A stretch of 5,530 bases of DNA from Betaproteobacteria bacterium UBA6904 (GTDB lineage Bacteria > Pseudomonadota > Gammaproteobacteria > Burkholderiales > SG8-39): positions 2,863-8,392 of the forward strand of contig DKBI01000097.1 of the NCBI GenBank assembly GCA_002451175.1, in the 5' to 3' direction. Under the pieces are notes generated by a model. That model had not been told where the DNA came from and made no database searches. It saw only the letters and a program-made list of their open reading frames with translations. Numbering within the stretch: position 1 is the stretch's first letter; each line of letters starts with the position of its first letter. Position numbers and translations under genes: made by a program. Positions 1 through 5,530 of this stretch are shown one piece after another.

Positions 1-384
1 GAGGTGGCGTTCGGTTCGACGTGGCGCATCGTCGCGGCGTCCATGGTCGCCTATTTCTGCGGCGAATTCGTGAACTCGTTCGTGCTCGCGAAGATGAAGA
101 TCCTCACCGCAGGCAAGTGGCTCTGGACGCGCACGATCGGCTCGACGATCGCGGGCGAGGCCGTGGACTCGGTGCTCTTCTATCCGCTCGCGTTCTACGG
201 CGCAGGGATCATCCCCGACGACAAGCTGCCGGTCGTCATGCTCGCGCAGTTCGTGACCAAGGTCGGCGTCGAAGTGGTGTTCACGCCGGTCACGTACAAG
301 GTCGTCGCGCTGCTCAAGCGGGTCGAGCACGAGGACTACTACGACCGCCACACCGACTTCAACCCCTTCAAGTTGAAACCCTGA
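1..384 (+). CDS. yhhQ: Queuosine precursor transporter, YhhQ/VUT family (3' part)
   Basis: This is the last 127 codons of a small inner-membrane protein of the YhhQ (VUT) family, which imports the queuosine precursors preQ0/preQ1 for tRNA modification. The frame is open from base 1 and ends at TGA 382-384, so the true start lies upstream; the GTG at 4-6 is an internal valine. E. coli YhhQ has about 220 residues, so roughly the C-terminal 60% is visible. Family hallmarks are AYFCGEFVNSFVLAKMK (residues 17-33), the RTIGSTIAGEAVDSVLF stretch (about 43-59), the K-x6-FTPVTYKVV helix (about 87-102) and the charged tail ending in DFNPFK. Three hydrophobic segments are visible, at about 9-29, 50-69 and 77-105. 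The gene converges on the Pat-like gene. A palindromic repeat begins at the base after the stop codon and may end transcription. Family assignment is from remembered motifs. Confidence 0.88.
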   Translation, partial: EVAFGSTWRIVAASMVAYFCGEFVNSFVLAKMKILTAGKWLWTRTIGSTIAGEAVDSVLFYPLAFYGAGIIPDDKLPVVMLAQFVTKVGVEVVFTPVTYKVVALLKRVEHEDYYDRHTDFNPFKLKP

Positions 385-385
385 C

Positions 386-429
386 TTGGGGTCAGACCCC
401 AAGCGGGACCCCTCGGGGTCTGACCCCAA
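386..429. repeat. Pair of REP-like palindromes in inverted orientation; possible bidirectional terminator
   Basis: Two copies of the window's palindrome face each other. The left one is CTTGGGGTCAGACCCCAAG at 385-403, with perfect 9-base arms around a central A. The right one has the core GGGGTCTGACCCC at 415-427. Together, bases 386-400 and 415-429 form a perfect 15-base inverted repeat with a 14-base loop. The loop holds another GACCCC, which pairs with GGGGTC at 415-420, so several competing folds exist. The element fills almost the whole gap between the convergent stop codons at 384 and 436. A strong hairpin here could end transcription from both sides or protect mRNA 3' ends, but no T-run follows on either strand, so intrinsic termination is only a possibility. 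Confidence 0.8.
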
Positions 430-431
430 AC

Positions 432-438
432 GGGGTCA
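432..438. repeat. Half-site GGGGTCA of the palindrome, overlapping the pat stop codon
   Basis: A single GGGGTCA arm follows the 415-429 copy after a 2-4 base spacer. Read on the minus strand it is TGACCCC, and its TGA is the stop codon of the acyl-CoA synthetase/acetyltransferase gene. It can pair with the GACCCC at 422-427. It is either a remnant of a further copy or a target sequence that resembles the repeat; the sequence alone cannot tell which. Confidence 0.5.
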
Positions 439-3165
439 GGTGGCGAGCGTGAGCAGCGCGCGGCGCAGGGTCGGCTCCTCGGGGTCCTCGGAGATGACGA
501 AGCCGAGATCGGTGCACAGGGCGAGCATGCGCGTGTTGTTGGCGAGGATGTGCCCGAGCATCGCCTTCAGACCGCGCACGCGGGCGACCTCCACCAGCAG
601 TTCCATCATGCGCCGGCCGAGCCCCTGGCGGTGCCAGAGGTCGGCCACCACCAGCGCGAACTCGCAGGTCTCCCCGTCCGGATTGGTGATATAGCGCACC
701 ACGCCGATCTCCACCTCCTGGCCGTCCTCCTCGATCACGGCGATGAACGCCATCTCGCGGTCGTAGTCGATCTGCGTGAAGCGCACGAGCATCATCGGCG
801 TCAGCTCGCGCAGCGTGTTCATGAAGCGGAAGTAGCGGCTCTCGTCGGAGAGCCCTTTGACGAATTCCTGCTCGATGGTCGCGTCCTCCGGCCGGATCGG
901 CCGCAGGGTCACCGTGCGCCCGTCGGGCAGCTGCAGGGTGCGCACGAATTTCACCGGGTAGGGATGGATCGCCATGTGGTCGTAGCGCGTGCGGCCCGGC
1001 GCGCCGCGCCGGACCACGATGCGCGCGTCCACGGCGATCGCGCCGTGCTCGTCGACGATGAGCGGGTTGATGTCCATCTCCACCAGCCACGGCAGCTCGC
1101 ACACCATTTCCGAGACGCGCAGCAGGACGTTCTCCAGCGCGGCGAGGTCCACCGGCGGCAGGTGGCGGAACGCGCCGAGCAGCTTCGAGACCCGTGTCGA
1201 GCGGATGAGGTCCGCGACGAGGAAGGTGTCGAGCGGCGGCAGGGCGACCGCGCGGTCGCGGTGCACCTCGACCGCCGTGCCGCCGGTGCCGAAGGTGATC
1301 GCCGGCCCGAACACCGGATCGCGGATCACGCCGATCATCAGCTCGCGGCCGTTCGGGCGCACGACCATCGGCTCGACGGCGACGCCGCTGACCTGCGCGC
1401 TCGGCCGCGCCTTGCCGACGGCCTCGAGGATCTCCTGGTACGCGGCGCGCACCGATTGCGCGTTGCCGAGGTTGAGCCGCACGCCCCCCGCGTCGGTCTT
1501 GTGCGTGATGTCGCGCGAGTCGATCTTCATCGCCACCGGGTACCCCAGCTCCTGCGCGAGCAGCAGCGCTTCGGTGGGCGAGTGCGCGACCATCGTCTTC
1601 GCGATCGGGATCTGGAACGCGGCGAGCAGCGCCTTCGACTCCATCTCGTTCAGCACCTCGCGGTGCTCGGCGAGCGCGCTGTCGATGATCGCGTGCGCGC
1701 CCTCGACGTCCGGCGGCTCCTGGTGCGAGAGCGGGCCCGGCGTGCGGATCAGCATGCGCTGGTTGCGGTAGAACGTCGCGACGTGCGCGAAGAGCTCGAC
1801 CGCGCCCTCCGGGTTGCGGAACACGGGGATGCGCGCCGCCTGCAGCAGCTGGCGCGCGGGGATGACCTGCTCCTCGCCCATCCAGCAGGAGAGCACGGGC
1901 TTCGAGTTGCCGCGCACCGATTCGATGACGGCGGCGGCCGCGGCCGCCGGATCCGTCATCGCCTGCGGCGTCAGCATGACGAGCAGGCCGTCCACGTTGT
2001 CGTCGGCGAGGCACGCCTTCGTCGCAGCGGCGTAGCGCGCGGCATCCGCGTCGCCGATGAGATCGATCGGGTTGGAGTGCGACCAGTTCGCCGGCAGCGC
2101 GTCCTTCAGGGAGTCGATCGTCCGCGGCGACAGCTCGGCGAGCGGAATGCCGAGGTCCGCGGCGCGGTCGGCGGCCATCACGCCGGGTCCGCCGCCGTTG
2201 GTCACCACGGCGAGGCGGTCGCCGCGCGGCCAGAGGTGCGAGGCGAAGGCCTGCGCGGTGGCGAAGATCTGCCCGATCGTGCTCACGCGCACGGCGCCCG
2301 CGCGGCGCACGACGGCGTCGAACACGTCGTCGGCGCCGACGATCGAGCCCGTGTGCGACATCGCCGCGCGCGAGCCGGCCGGATGGCGCCCGACCTTCAT
2401 CAGGATCACGGGCTTGACGCGCGCCGCGGCGCGCATCGCGGACACGAAGCGCCGCGCGTTCCGGACCCCCTCGATGTAGAGCAGGATGTGCTCGGTCTTC
2501 GGGTCGTTGACGAGAAAGTCGATGATCTCGCCGAAATCCACGTCGGTCGATCCGCCGAGCGAGACCACGCTCGAGAAGCCCACGTCGTGCGAGCGCGCCC
2601 AATCGAGCATGGCGGTGCACACCGCGCCGGATTGCGAGATCAGCCCGATCGAGCCTTTCTGCGCGCCGCCGCGGGCGAAGGTCGCGTTGAGCCCGATGTC
2701 CGGGCGCATCAGCCCGAGGCAGTTCGGGCCGATGACGCGCAGCCGGTACCGGCGCGCATTCTCGAGCAGCGCGCGCTCGAGCCGCGCGCCCGCCGGGCCG
2801 ATCTCCGAGAAGCCCGCGGTGATCACCACCGCGGCGTGCACGCCCGCTTCGCCGCACTGCTCGATCACGCCCGGCACGGTGTGCGCGGGGGTCGCGATCA
2901 CCGCGAGGTCGATGCGCTGCGGGATCTTGCCGACCGCGGGGTAGCAGTCCAGGCCCTGGACATTGCGATGCTTCGGATTCACCGCGTACAGGGCGCCCGT
3001 GTACCCGGCGGCCATGTTCGCGGCCAGCACGGCGCCTACCGTGCCGGCGTCGTTGCTGGCGCCGATGATGGCGACCGAGGCGGGCTGGAAGAGGGGCGAG
3101 AGGTAATGGCGTTCTTCGGTGTGGATCATGGGCTTTGTCGGGCGGGGGGCGAGCAACGGGTCCAT
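436..3165 (-). CDS. pat: Bifunctional ADP-forming acyl-CoA synthetase / GNAT protein acetyltransferase (Pat/PatZ type)
   Basis: The protein has about 909 residues, close to E. coli PatZ (about 886), and the full domain order is present. Residues 20-150 form a CoA-binding Rossmann domain with VAIIGAS at 31-37. Residues 170-470 are the succinyl-CoA-ligase-like domains, with ISQSGAV near 176 and SHTGS at 270-274. Residues 505-720 form an ATP-grasp domain with ITHKTDAGGV at 553-562 and MDINPL at 697-702. Residues 741-909 form a GNAT domain with HRQGLGRR at 845-852. Pat proteins acetylate lysines on enzymes such as acetyl-CoA synthetase in the cytoplasm. His271 and His555 match the phosphohistidine positions of archaeal ADP-forming synthetases, so the ligase half may be active. 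I chose the ATG at 3165 because GGTGG (3174-3178) lies 8 bases upstream. Alternative starts are the in-frame GTG at 3177 and the ATG at 3129. The latter still keeps the Rossmann domain but has no Shine-Dalgarno-like sequence. The gene lies 67 bases after the small exported-protein gene and may share its transcript. Confidence 0.92.
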   Translation of the reverse strand: MDPLLAPRPTKPMIHTEERHYLSPLFQPASVAIIGASNDAGTVGAVLAANMAAGYTGALYAVNPKHRNVQGLDCYPAVGKIPQRIDLAVIATPAHTVPGVIEQCGEAGVHAAVVITAGFSEIGPAGARLERALLENARRYRLRVIGPNCLGLMRPDIGLNATFARGGAQKGSIGLISQSGAVCTAMLDWARSHDVGFSSVVSLGGSTDVDFGEIIDFLVNDPKTEHILLYIEGVRNARRFVSAMRAAARVKPVILMKVGRHPAGSRAAMSHTGSIVGADDVFDAVVRRAGAVRVSTIGQIFATAQAFASHLWPRGDRLAVVTNGGGPGVMAADRAADLGIPLAELSPRTIDSLKDALPANWSHSNPIDLIGDADAARYAAATKACLADDNVDGLLVMLTPQAMTDPAAAAAAVIESVRGNSKPVLSCWMGEEQVIPARQLLQAARIPVFRNPEGAVELFAHVATFYRNQRMLIRTPGPLSHQEPPDVEGAHAIIDSALAEHREVLNEMESKALLAAFQIPIAKTMVAHSPTEALLLAQELGYPVAMKIDSRDITHKTDAGGVRLNLGNAQSVRAAYQEILEAVGKARPSAQVSGVAVEPMVVRPNGRELMIGVIRDPVFGPAITFGTGGTAVEVHRDRAVALPPLDTFLVADLIRSTRVSKLLGAFRHLPPVDLAALENVLLRVSEMVCELPWLVEMDINPLIVDEHGAIAVDARIVVRRGAPGRTRYDHMAIHPYPVKFVRTLQLPDGRTVTLRPIRPEDATIEQEFVKGLSDESRYFRFMNTLRELTPMMLVRFTQIDYDREMAFIAVIEEDGQEVEIGVVRYITNPDGETCEFALVVADLWHRQGLGRRMMELLVEVARVRGLKAMLGHILANNTRMLALCTDLGFVISEDPEEPTLRRALLTLAT

Positions 3166-3173
3166 TTCAGCAG

Positions 3174-3178
3174 CCACC
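3174..3178 (-). promoter_or_regulatory. Probable ribosome binding site supporting the ATG at 3165
   Basis: On the minus strand GGTGG occurs here and ends 8 bases before the ATG at 3163-3165. It partly matches the Shine-Dalgarno consensus. It is the best candidate among the three possible starts of the Pat-like gene: nothing comparable precedes the ATG at 3129, and the GTG start at 3177 lies inside this motif. Confidence 0.4.
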
Positions 3179-3232
3179 GGGCGATGGCCTGATGACGGCA
3201 GTCAAGTGGCTGCCCGCGCAAGGCGGCCGGGG

Positions 3233-3766
3233 TCAACGCCGGGCGCGGAAATCCTCGAGCACGCGGCGCAGTTGCGTGCGCGTCTCGCTCGGCACGTCAT
3301 CGAGCAGCAGCCGGCCTTCGATCTCGACGAAGTAGTAGGCCGTGATGTGATTCGTGTCCTTCAGATACCACATCAGCAGGCGGTGCCTGCCGATCGCGGC
3401 CTCGCCGAGGATGCGGTTCTCCGCCGCGAAATAGCGGCTGAACGCGCGCTCGAAATCCTCCTTGCTCCAGGCGCCGAAGCTGTCCTTCAGGCGCTCGTAG
3501 CGGGCCTTGGGGGCGTTGGAGAGCAGCGAGACGTCCTCCAGCCGACCCTCCGCCAGCAACTGCGTCACGAGCTTGGCCGTGTCGAGCGCGCCGCCGGGCG
3601 GATGCTTGAGCAGCGTCTCCGGCAGATGCGCATTCTCGGCAAACGTGCGCAGCGTGTACTCGATCTTCTCCCCGCCCGCGACCTCGAGCACGCGCGCTTC
3701 CTGCCCGAGCGCCACCCCCACCCAAATCAAGAATGGGGTCAGACCCCATTTGACGAGGAGGATCAA
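3233..3766 (-). CDS. Probable exported protein of unknown function
   Basis: I do not recognise a named family. The sequence from about Glu-Ala-Arg-Val (near 3700) to the TGA at 3233-3235 looks like a genuine soluble domain of about 155 residues. It is rich in charged helices and has a WSKEDFERAFSRYFAAENR segment, then LLMWYLKDTNHITAYYFVEIEGR, which suggests beta strands, and a basic C-terminus. An N-terminal stretch, LLVKWGLTPFLIWVGVALG before QEA, has a lysine, a hydrophobic core and a plausible signal peptidase site, so the product is probably periplasmic. No in-frame ATG exists between the upstream gene's stop and the domain. Candidate starts are TTG 3766 (chosen because it gives a signal-peptide-like N-terminus), TTG 3832, TTG 3730, GTG 3721 and GTG 3715. 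No convincing ribosome binding site was found for any. The signal-peptide region contains a palindromic repeat (3732-3750), so the start may have been remodelled or damaged. The gene is co-oriented with both neighbours. Confidence 0.7.
   Translation of the reverse strand: MILLVKWGLTPFLIWVGVALGQEARVLEVAGGEKIEYTLRTFAENAHLPETLLKHPPGGALDTAKLVTQLLAEGRLEDVSLLSNAPKARYERLKDSFGAWSKEDFERAFSRYFAAENRILGEAAIGRHRLLMWYLKDTNHITAYYFVEIEGRLLLDDVPSETRTQLRRVLEDFRARR
3732..3750. repeat. REP-like palindrome inside the signal-peptide region
   Basis: AATGGGGTCAGACCCCATT is a perfect palindrome with 9-base arms around a central A. Its 15-base core equals the reverse complement of the cores at 3771-3785 and 3817-3831, so it forms an inverted pair with each; the loop to the nearer one is 22 bases. 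Read on the minus strand in the frame of the exported protein, it encodes the KWGLTPF part of the putative signal peptide. Confidence 0.85.
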
Positions 3767-3768
3767 CC

Positions 3769-3787
3769 ATTGGGGTCTGACCCCAAT
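3769..3787. repeat. REP-like palindrome, middle copy of the right-hand cluster
   Basis: ATTGGGGTCTGACCCCAAT is a perfect palindrome with 9-base arms around a central T. It is in direct orientation to the copy at 3817-3831 and inverted relative to 3732-3750. It lies upstream of the preferred TTG start (3766) of the exported-protein gene and could sequester that region in mRNA structure. Confidence 0.85.
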
Positions 3788-3800
3788 TGGGCCAATTGGG
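3783..3800. repeat. Tandem duplication of CCAATTGGG
   Basis: The 9-base unit CCAATTGGG occurs twice back to back (3783-3791 and 3792-3800). The first unit overlaps the right arm of the palindrome at 3769-3787. Each unit contains the self-complementary CCAATTGG. It may be a duplication formed when the repeat inserted or slipped, but it is short enough to have arisen by chance. Confidence 0.55.
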
Positions 3801-3816
3801 CGGGCCGTCGGGGAAA

Positions 3817-3831
3817 TGGGGTCTGACCCCA
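3817..3831. repeat. REP-like palindrome abutting the stop of the oxidoreductase gene
   Basis: TGGGGTCTGACCCCA has 7-base arms around a central T. It ends one base before the minus-strand stop codon (TGA, 3833-3835) of the indolepyruvate oxidoreductase gene, so it would be the first structure in the 3' trailer of that message. There it could stabilise the upstream transcript or reduce expression of the downstream gene. Confidence 0.82.
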
Positions 3832-3832
3832 A

Positions 3833-5530
3833 TCAGGCGGCGCGGGCGGCGGCGGGCGCGGCGGCCGGCCAGCGGGCGAGCAGCTGGTCGCGCTTGGCGC
3901 GCGTCTCGGCGACGCTCTTCGCCTTGATGTGGCCGTAGCCGCGGATCGCGTCCGGCAGCGACGCGAGTTCCAGCGCCAGCGCGTGGTTGTCGCGATGGAG
4001 ATCCTTCACGAGCGCCTCCACCGTCTGCTCGTACTCCGCGATCAGCGCGCGCTCCATCCGGCGCTCTGCGGTGTAGCCGAAGATGTCGAGCGCGCCGCCG
4101 CGCAGGCCCTTCAGCTTCGCGAGCCAGCGCAGTGCCGTGAGCATCCACGGGCCGAAGCGCATCTTCTTCGGCTCCCCCGTATTGGGATCGGGTTTCGCGA
4201 GCAGCGGCGGCGCCAGGTAGAACGCGACCTGGTAGTCGCCCTCGAACTGCTCGCGGATCGAGGCGAGGAATGCGGGATCGGCGTGCAGCCGCGCCACCTC
4301 GTACTCGTCCTTGTACGCCAGGAGCTTCGCGTAATGGCGCGCGACCGCCTCGGCGAGCCGGGTGCCCCCGACGCGCTCCTGCTCGATCCTGCGCACGCGC
4401 TCGACGAGCGCCCGGTAGCGCGCCGCGTAGGCCGCGTCCTGATAACCGGTGAGGTGCGCGACGCGCCGCTCGATCACCTCGTCGAGATTGCGCGAGAAGT
4501 GCCGGTCGATGGAGATCACCTCGGCAGGCGCCGCGATGCGCTGCACGCGCTCGAGGTCCACGACCGCGCGCCGTCCCCAGAGGAAGCTCGCGAGATTGAA
4601 TTCCACCGCCACGCCGTTCAGCTCGATGGCGCGCTCGATCGAGGCGCGCTCGAGCGGCACCCAGCCCTTCTGCCAGCAGTAGCCCAGCATGAACATGTTG
4701 GTGGCGATCGAATCGCCCATCAGGCCCGTCGAGACCTCCGCCGCGGGCACGAACGCCACGTTCTGCGCGCCGCAGGCGTCCTGGATGTCCTTCAGCAGGT
4801 CGCTGCCCGGCAGCCGCCAGTTCGGGTTGCGCACGAAGTCGGCGGTCGGCGCAGTCGTCGCGTTGATCGCCGCGCGCGTCTTGGCCGGGCTCATCTTCGA
4901 GACGGCCTCGCTGCTCGCGCTCACCACGAGATCGCAGCCGATGACGAGGTTCGCCTCGCCCGTGCTGATGCGCGTCGCGTGCAGGCTCTCGGGGTCCTGC
5001 GCGAGGCGCACGTGCGACATCACCGGGCCGCCCTTTTGCGCGAGTCCCGACATGTCGAGCACCGAGACGCCCTTGCCCTCGAGATGCGCGGCCACGGCGA
5101 TGATCTGCCCGATCGTGATCACGCCCGTGCCGCCGATGCCGTCCACCAGGATCCCGAACGGCTGCGCAAGGTCCGGGGGCGTCGTCTCCGGCAGCGCGGG
5201 GAAGGCGTCCGCCACGTCGCGCCGCGCCTTGACGCGGCCCTTCTTCAGCTGGCCGCCCTCCACCGTGACGAAACTCGGGCAGAAGCCCTTCACGCAGGAG
5301 AAGTCCTTGTTGCACGTGGACTGGTTGATCCTGCGCTTGCGGCCGAACTCGGTCTCCAGCGGCTCGACGGAGAGGCAATTCGACTTCGTGCTGCAGTCGC
5401 CGCAGCCCTCGCACACCAGCTCGTTGATGAGCGCGCGCTTGGCGGGATCGGGATACTCGTTCCTCTTGCGGCGCCGGCGTTTCTCGGAGGCGCAGGTCTG
5501 GTCGTAGATGAGCGCCGACACGCCCGGCGC
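3833..5530 (-). CDS. Indolepyruvate ferredoxin oxidoreductase, fused type (C-terminal half)
   Basis: This is the last 565 codons of a large fused 2-oxoacid:ferredoxin oxidoreductase, a family usually about 1150-1200 residues long. It oxidatively decarboxylates indolepyruvate and other aryl-pyruvates to aryl-acetyl-CoA and reduces ferredoxin, using TPP and iron-sulfur clusters in the cytoplasm. The frame stays open to the window edge, so the GTG at 5521 is internal and the TPP-binding N-terminal half lies outside. Counting from that GTG, LIYDQTCASEKRRRRKR (4-20) ends the TPP region. Cysteines at 37, 40, 43, 49, 70, 76 and 81 (CEGCGDC, then CVKGFCP) form the iron-sulfur segment. The gamma domain starts at FGILVDGIGGTGVITIGQII (122-141) and includes GLAQKGGPVMSHVR (159-172). 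The region from about 360 to 540, with FGPWM and LDIFGYTAERRMERALI, matches the C-terminal domain I recall as DUF6537. The end is alanine-rich and stops next to a palindromic repeat. It is the most upstream visible gene of the leftward set. Confidence 0.93.
   Translation of the reverse strand, partial: APGVSALIYDQTCASEKRRRRKRNEYPDPAKRALINELVCEGCGDCSTKSNCLSVEPLETEFGRKRRINQSTCNKDFSCVKGFCPSFVTVEGGQLKKGRVKARRDVADAFPALPETTPPDLAQPFGILVDGIGGTGVITIGQIIAVAAHLEGKGVSVLDMSGLAQKGGPVMSHVRLAQDPESLHATRISTGEANLVIGCDLVVSASSEAVSKMSPAKTRAAINATTAPTADFVRNPNWRLPGSDLLKDIQDACGAQNVAFVPAAEVSTGLMGDSIATNMFMLGYCWQKGWVPLERASIERAIELNGVAVEFNLASFLWGRRAVVDLERVQRIAAPAEVISIDRHFSRNLDEVIERRVAHLTGYQDAAYAARYRALVERVRRIEQERVGGTRLAEAVARHYAKLLAYKDEYEVARLHADPAFLASIREQFEGDYQVAFYLAPPLLAKPDPNTGEPKKMRFGPWMLTALRWLAKLKGLRGGALDIFGYTAERRMERALIAEYEQTVEALVKDLHRDNHALALELASLPDAIRGYGHIKAKSVAETRAKRDQLLARWPAAAPAAARAA

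Noticed and set aside
392..2857. A second long minus-strand frame overlapping the Pat-like gene
   Set aside because: It is an arginine- and alanine-rich translation of the same strand in another frame, with no domain motif.
550..3192. A plus-strand open frame of about 880 codons opposite the Pat-like gene
   Set aside because: Its translation is dominated by Arg, Ala, His, Asp and Val with no recognisable domain. It is the expected antisense shadow of a GC-rich gene, while the minus-strand frame shows a complete known domain order.
3197..3214. A small hairpin (GGCAG...CTGCC) between the exported-protein and Pat-like genes as a terminator
   Set aside because: The stem is only 5-7 base pairs, is weaker on the transcribed (minus) orientation because a G-U becomes a C-A mismatch, and no T-run follows.
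3732..3831. The right-hand palindrome cluster as a CRISPR array
   Set aside because: Copies are short, palindromic, in mixed orientation and separated by unequal gaps; there is no regular repeat-spacer pattern and no cas gene.
3732..3831. The cluster as terminal inverted repeats of an insertion sequence
   Set aside because: No transposase frame lies between any pair of copies; the spaces are only tens of bases or contain ordinary housekeeping genes.
3297..5414. A minus-strand frame of about 705 codons spanning the repeat cluster and two genes
   Set aside because: It is an out-of-frame shadow of the oxidoreductase and exported-protein genes, with low-complexity Arg/Ala/Gly sequence. It does start at or cross ATGs within the repeats, but nothing in it resembles a real protein.
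5519..5521. GTG at 5521 as the start of the oxidoreductase
   Set aside because: The frame continues to the window edge, and the residues after it (LIYDQTCA and following) are an internal segment of a protein about twice as long.

Overview
The window is GC-rich proteobacterial DNA, most likely from a beta- or gammaproteobacterium; this is inferred from the base composition and the protein families, not from a marker gene. It has four protein-coding genes packed closely together and a family of short palindromic repeats that fills two of the gaps between them.

Layout. The 3' end of a YhhQ-type queuosine precursor transporter runs rightward off the left edge (1-384). The other three genes run leftward. 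In order of transcription they are the C-terminal half of a fused indolepyruvate ferredoxin oxidoreductase (5530 to 3833, 5' end outside the window), a small probably exported protein of unknown function (about 3766 to 3233), and a Pat/PatZ-type protein of about 909 residues that joins an ADP-forming acyl-CoA synthetase to a C-terminal GNAT acetyltransferase (3165 to 436). The transporter and the Pat-like gene converge, with only 51 bases between their stop codons.

Repeats. A palindrome with the core TGGGGTC(A/T)GACCCCA occurs five times in full or nearly so, at about 385-403, 415-429, 3732-3750, 3769-3787 and 3817-3831, with extra GGGGTC half-sites. The copies lie between genes, abut or overlap stop codons, and form nested inverted repeats. 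They look like a REP-type family. In the right-hand cluster, the only open reading frame leading into the small exported protein runs through the repeats, so at least one copy appears to have been built into, or to have disrupted, its signal peptide and start region.

How the genes may work together. The oxidoreductase turns aryl-pyruvates from aromatic amino acids into aryl-acetyl-CoA and reduced ferredoxin. The Pat-like protein keeps both histidines expected for phosphoryl transfer in ADP-forming acyl-CoA synthetases, so it could conserve a thioester as ATP, or it may act mainly as a lysine acetyltransferase that controls acyl-CoA metabolism. A functional link between the two is inferred only from gene order. 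No RNA gene, CRISPR array, transposase or prophage gene is visible, and no gene-free stretch exceeds 300 bases.
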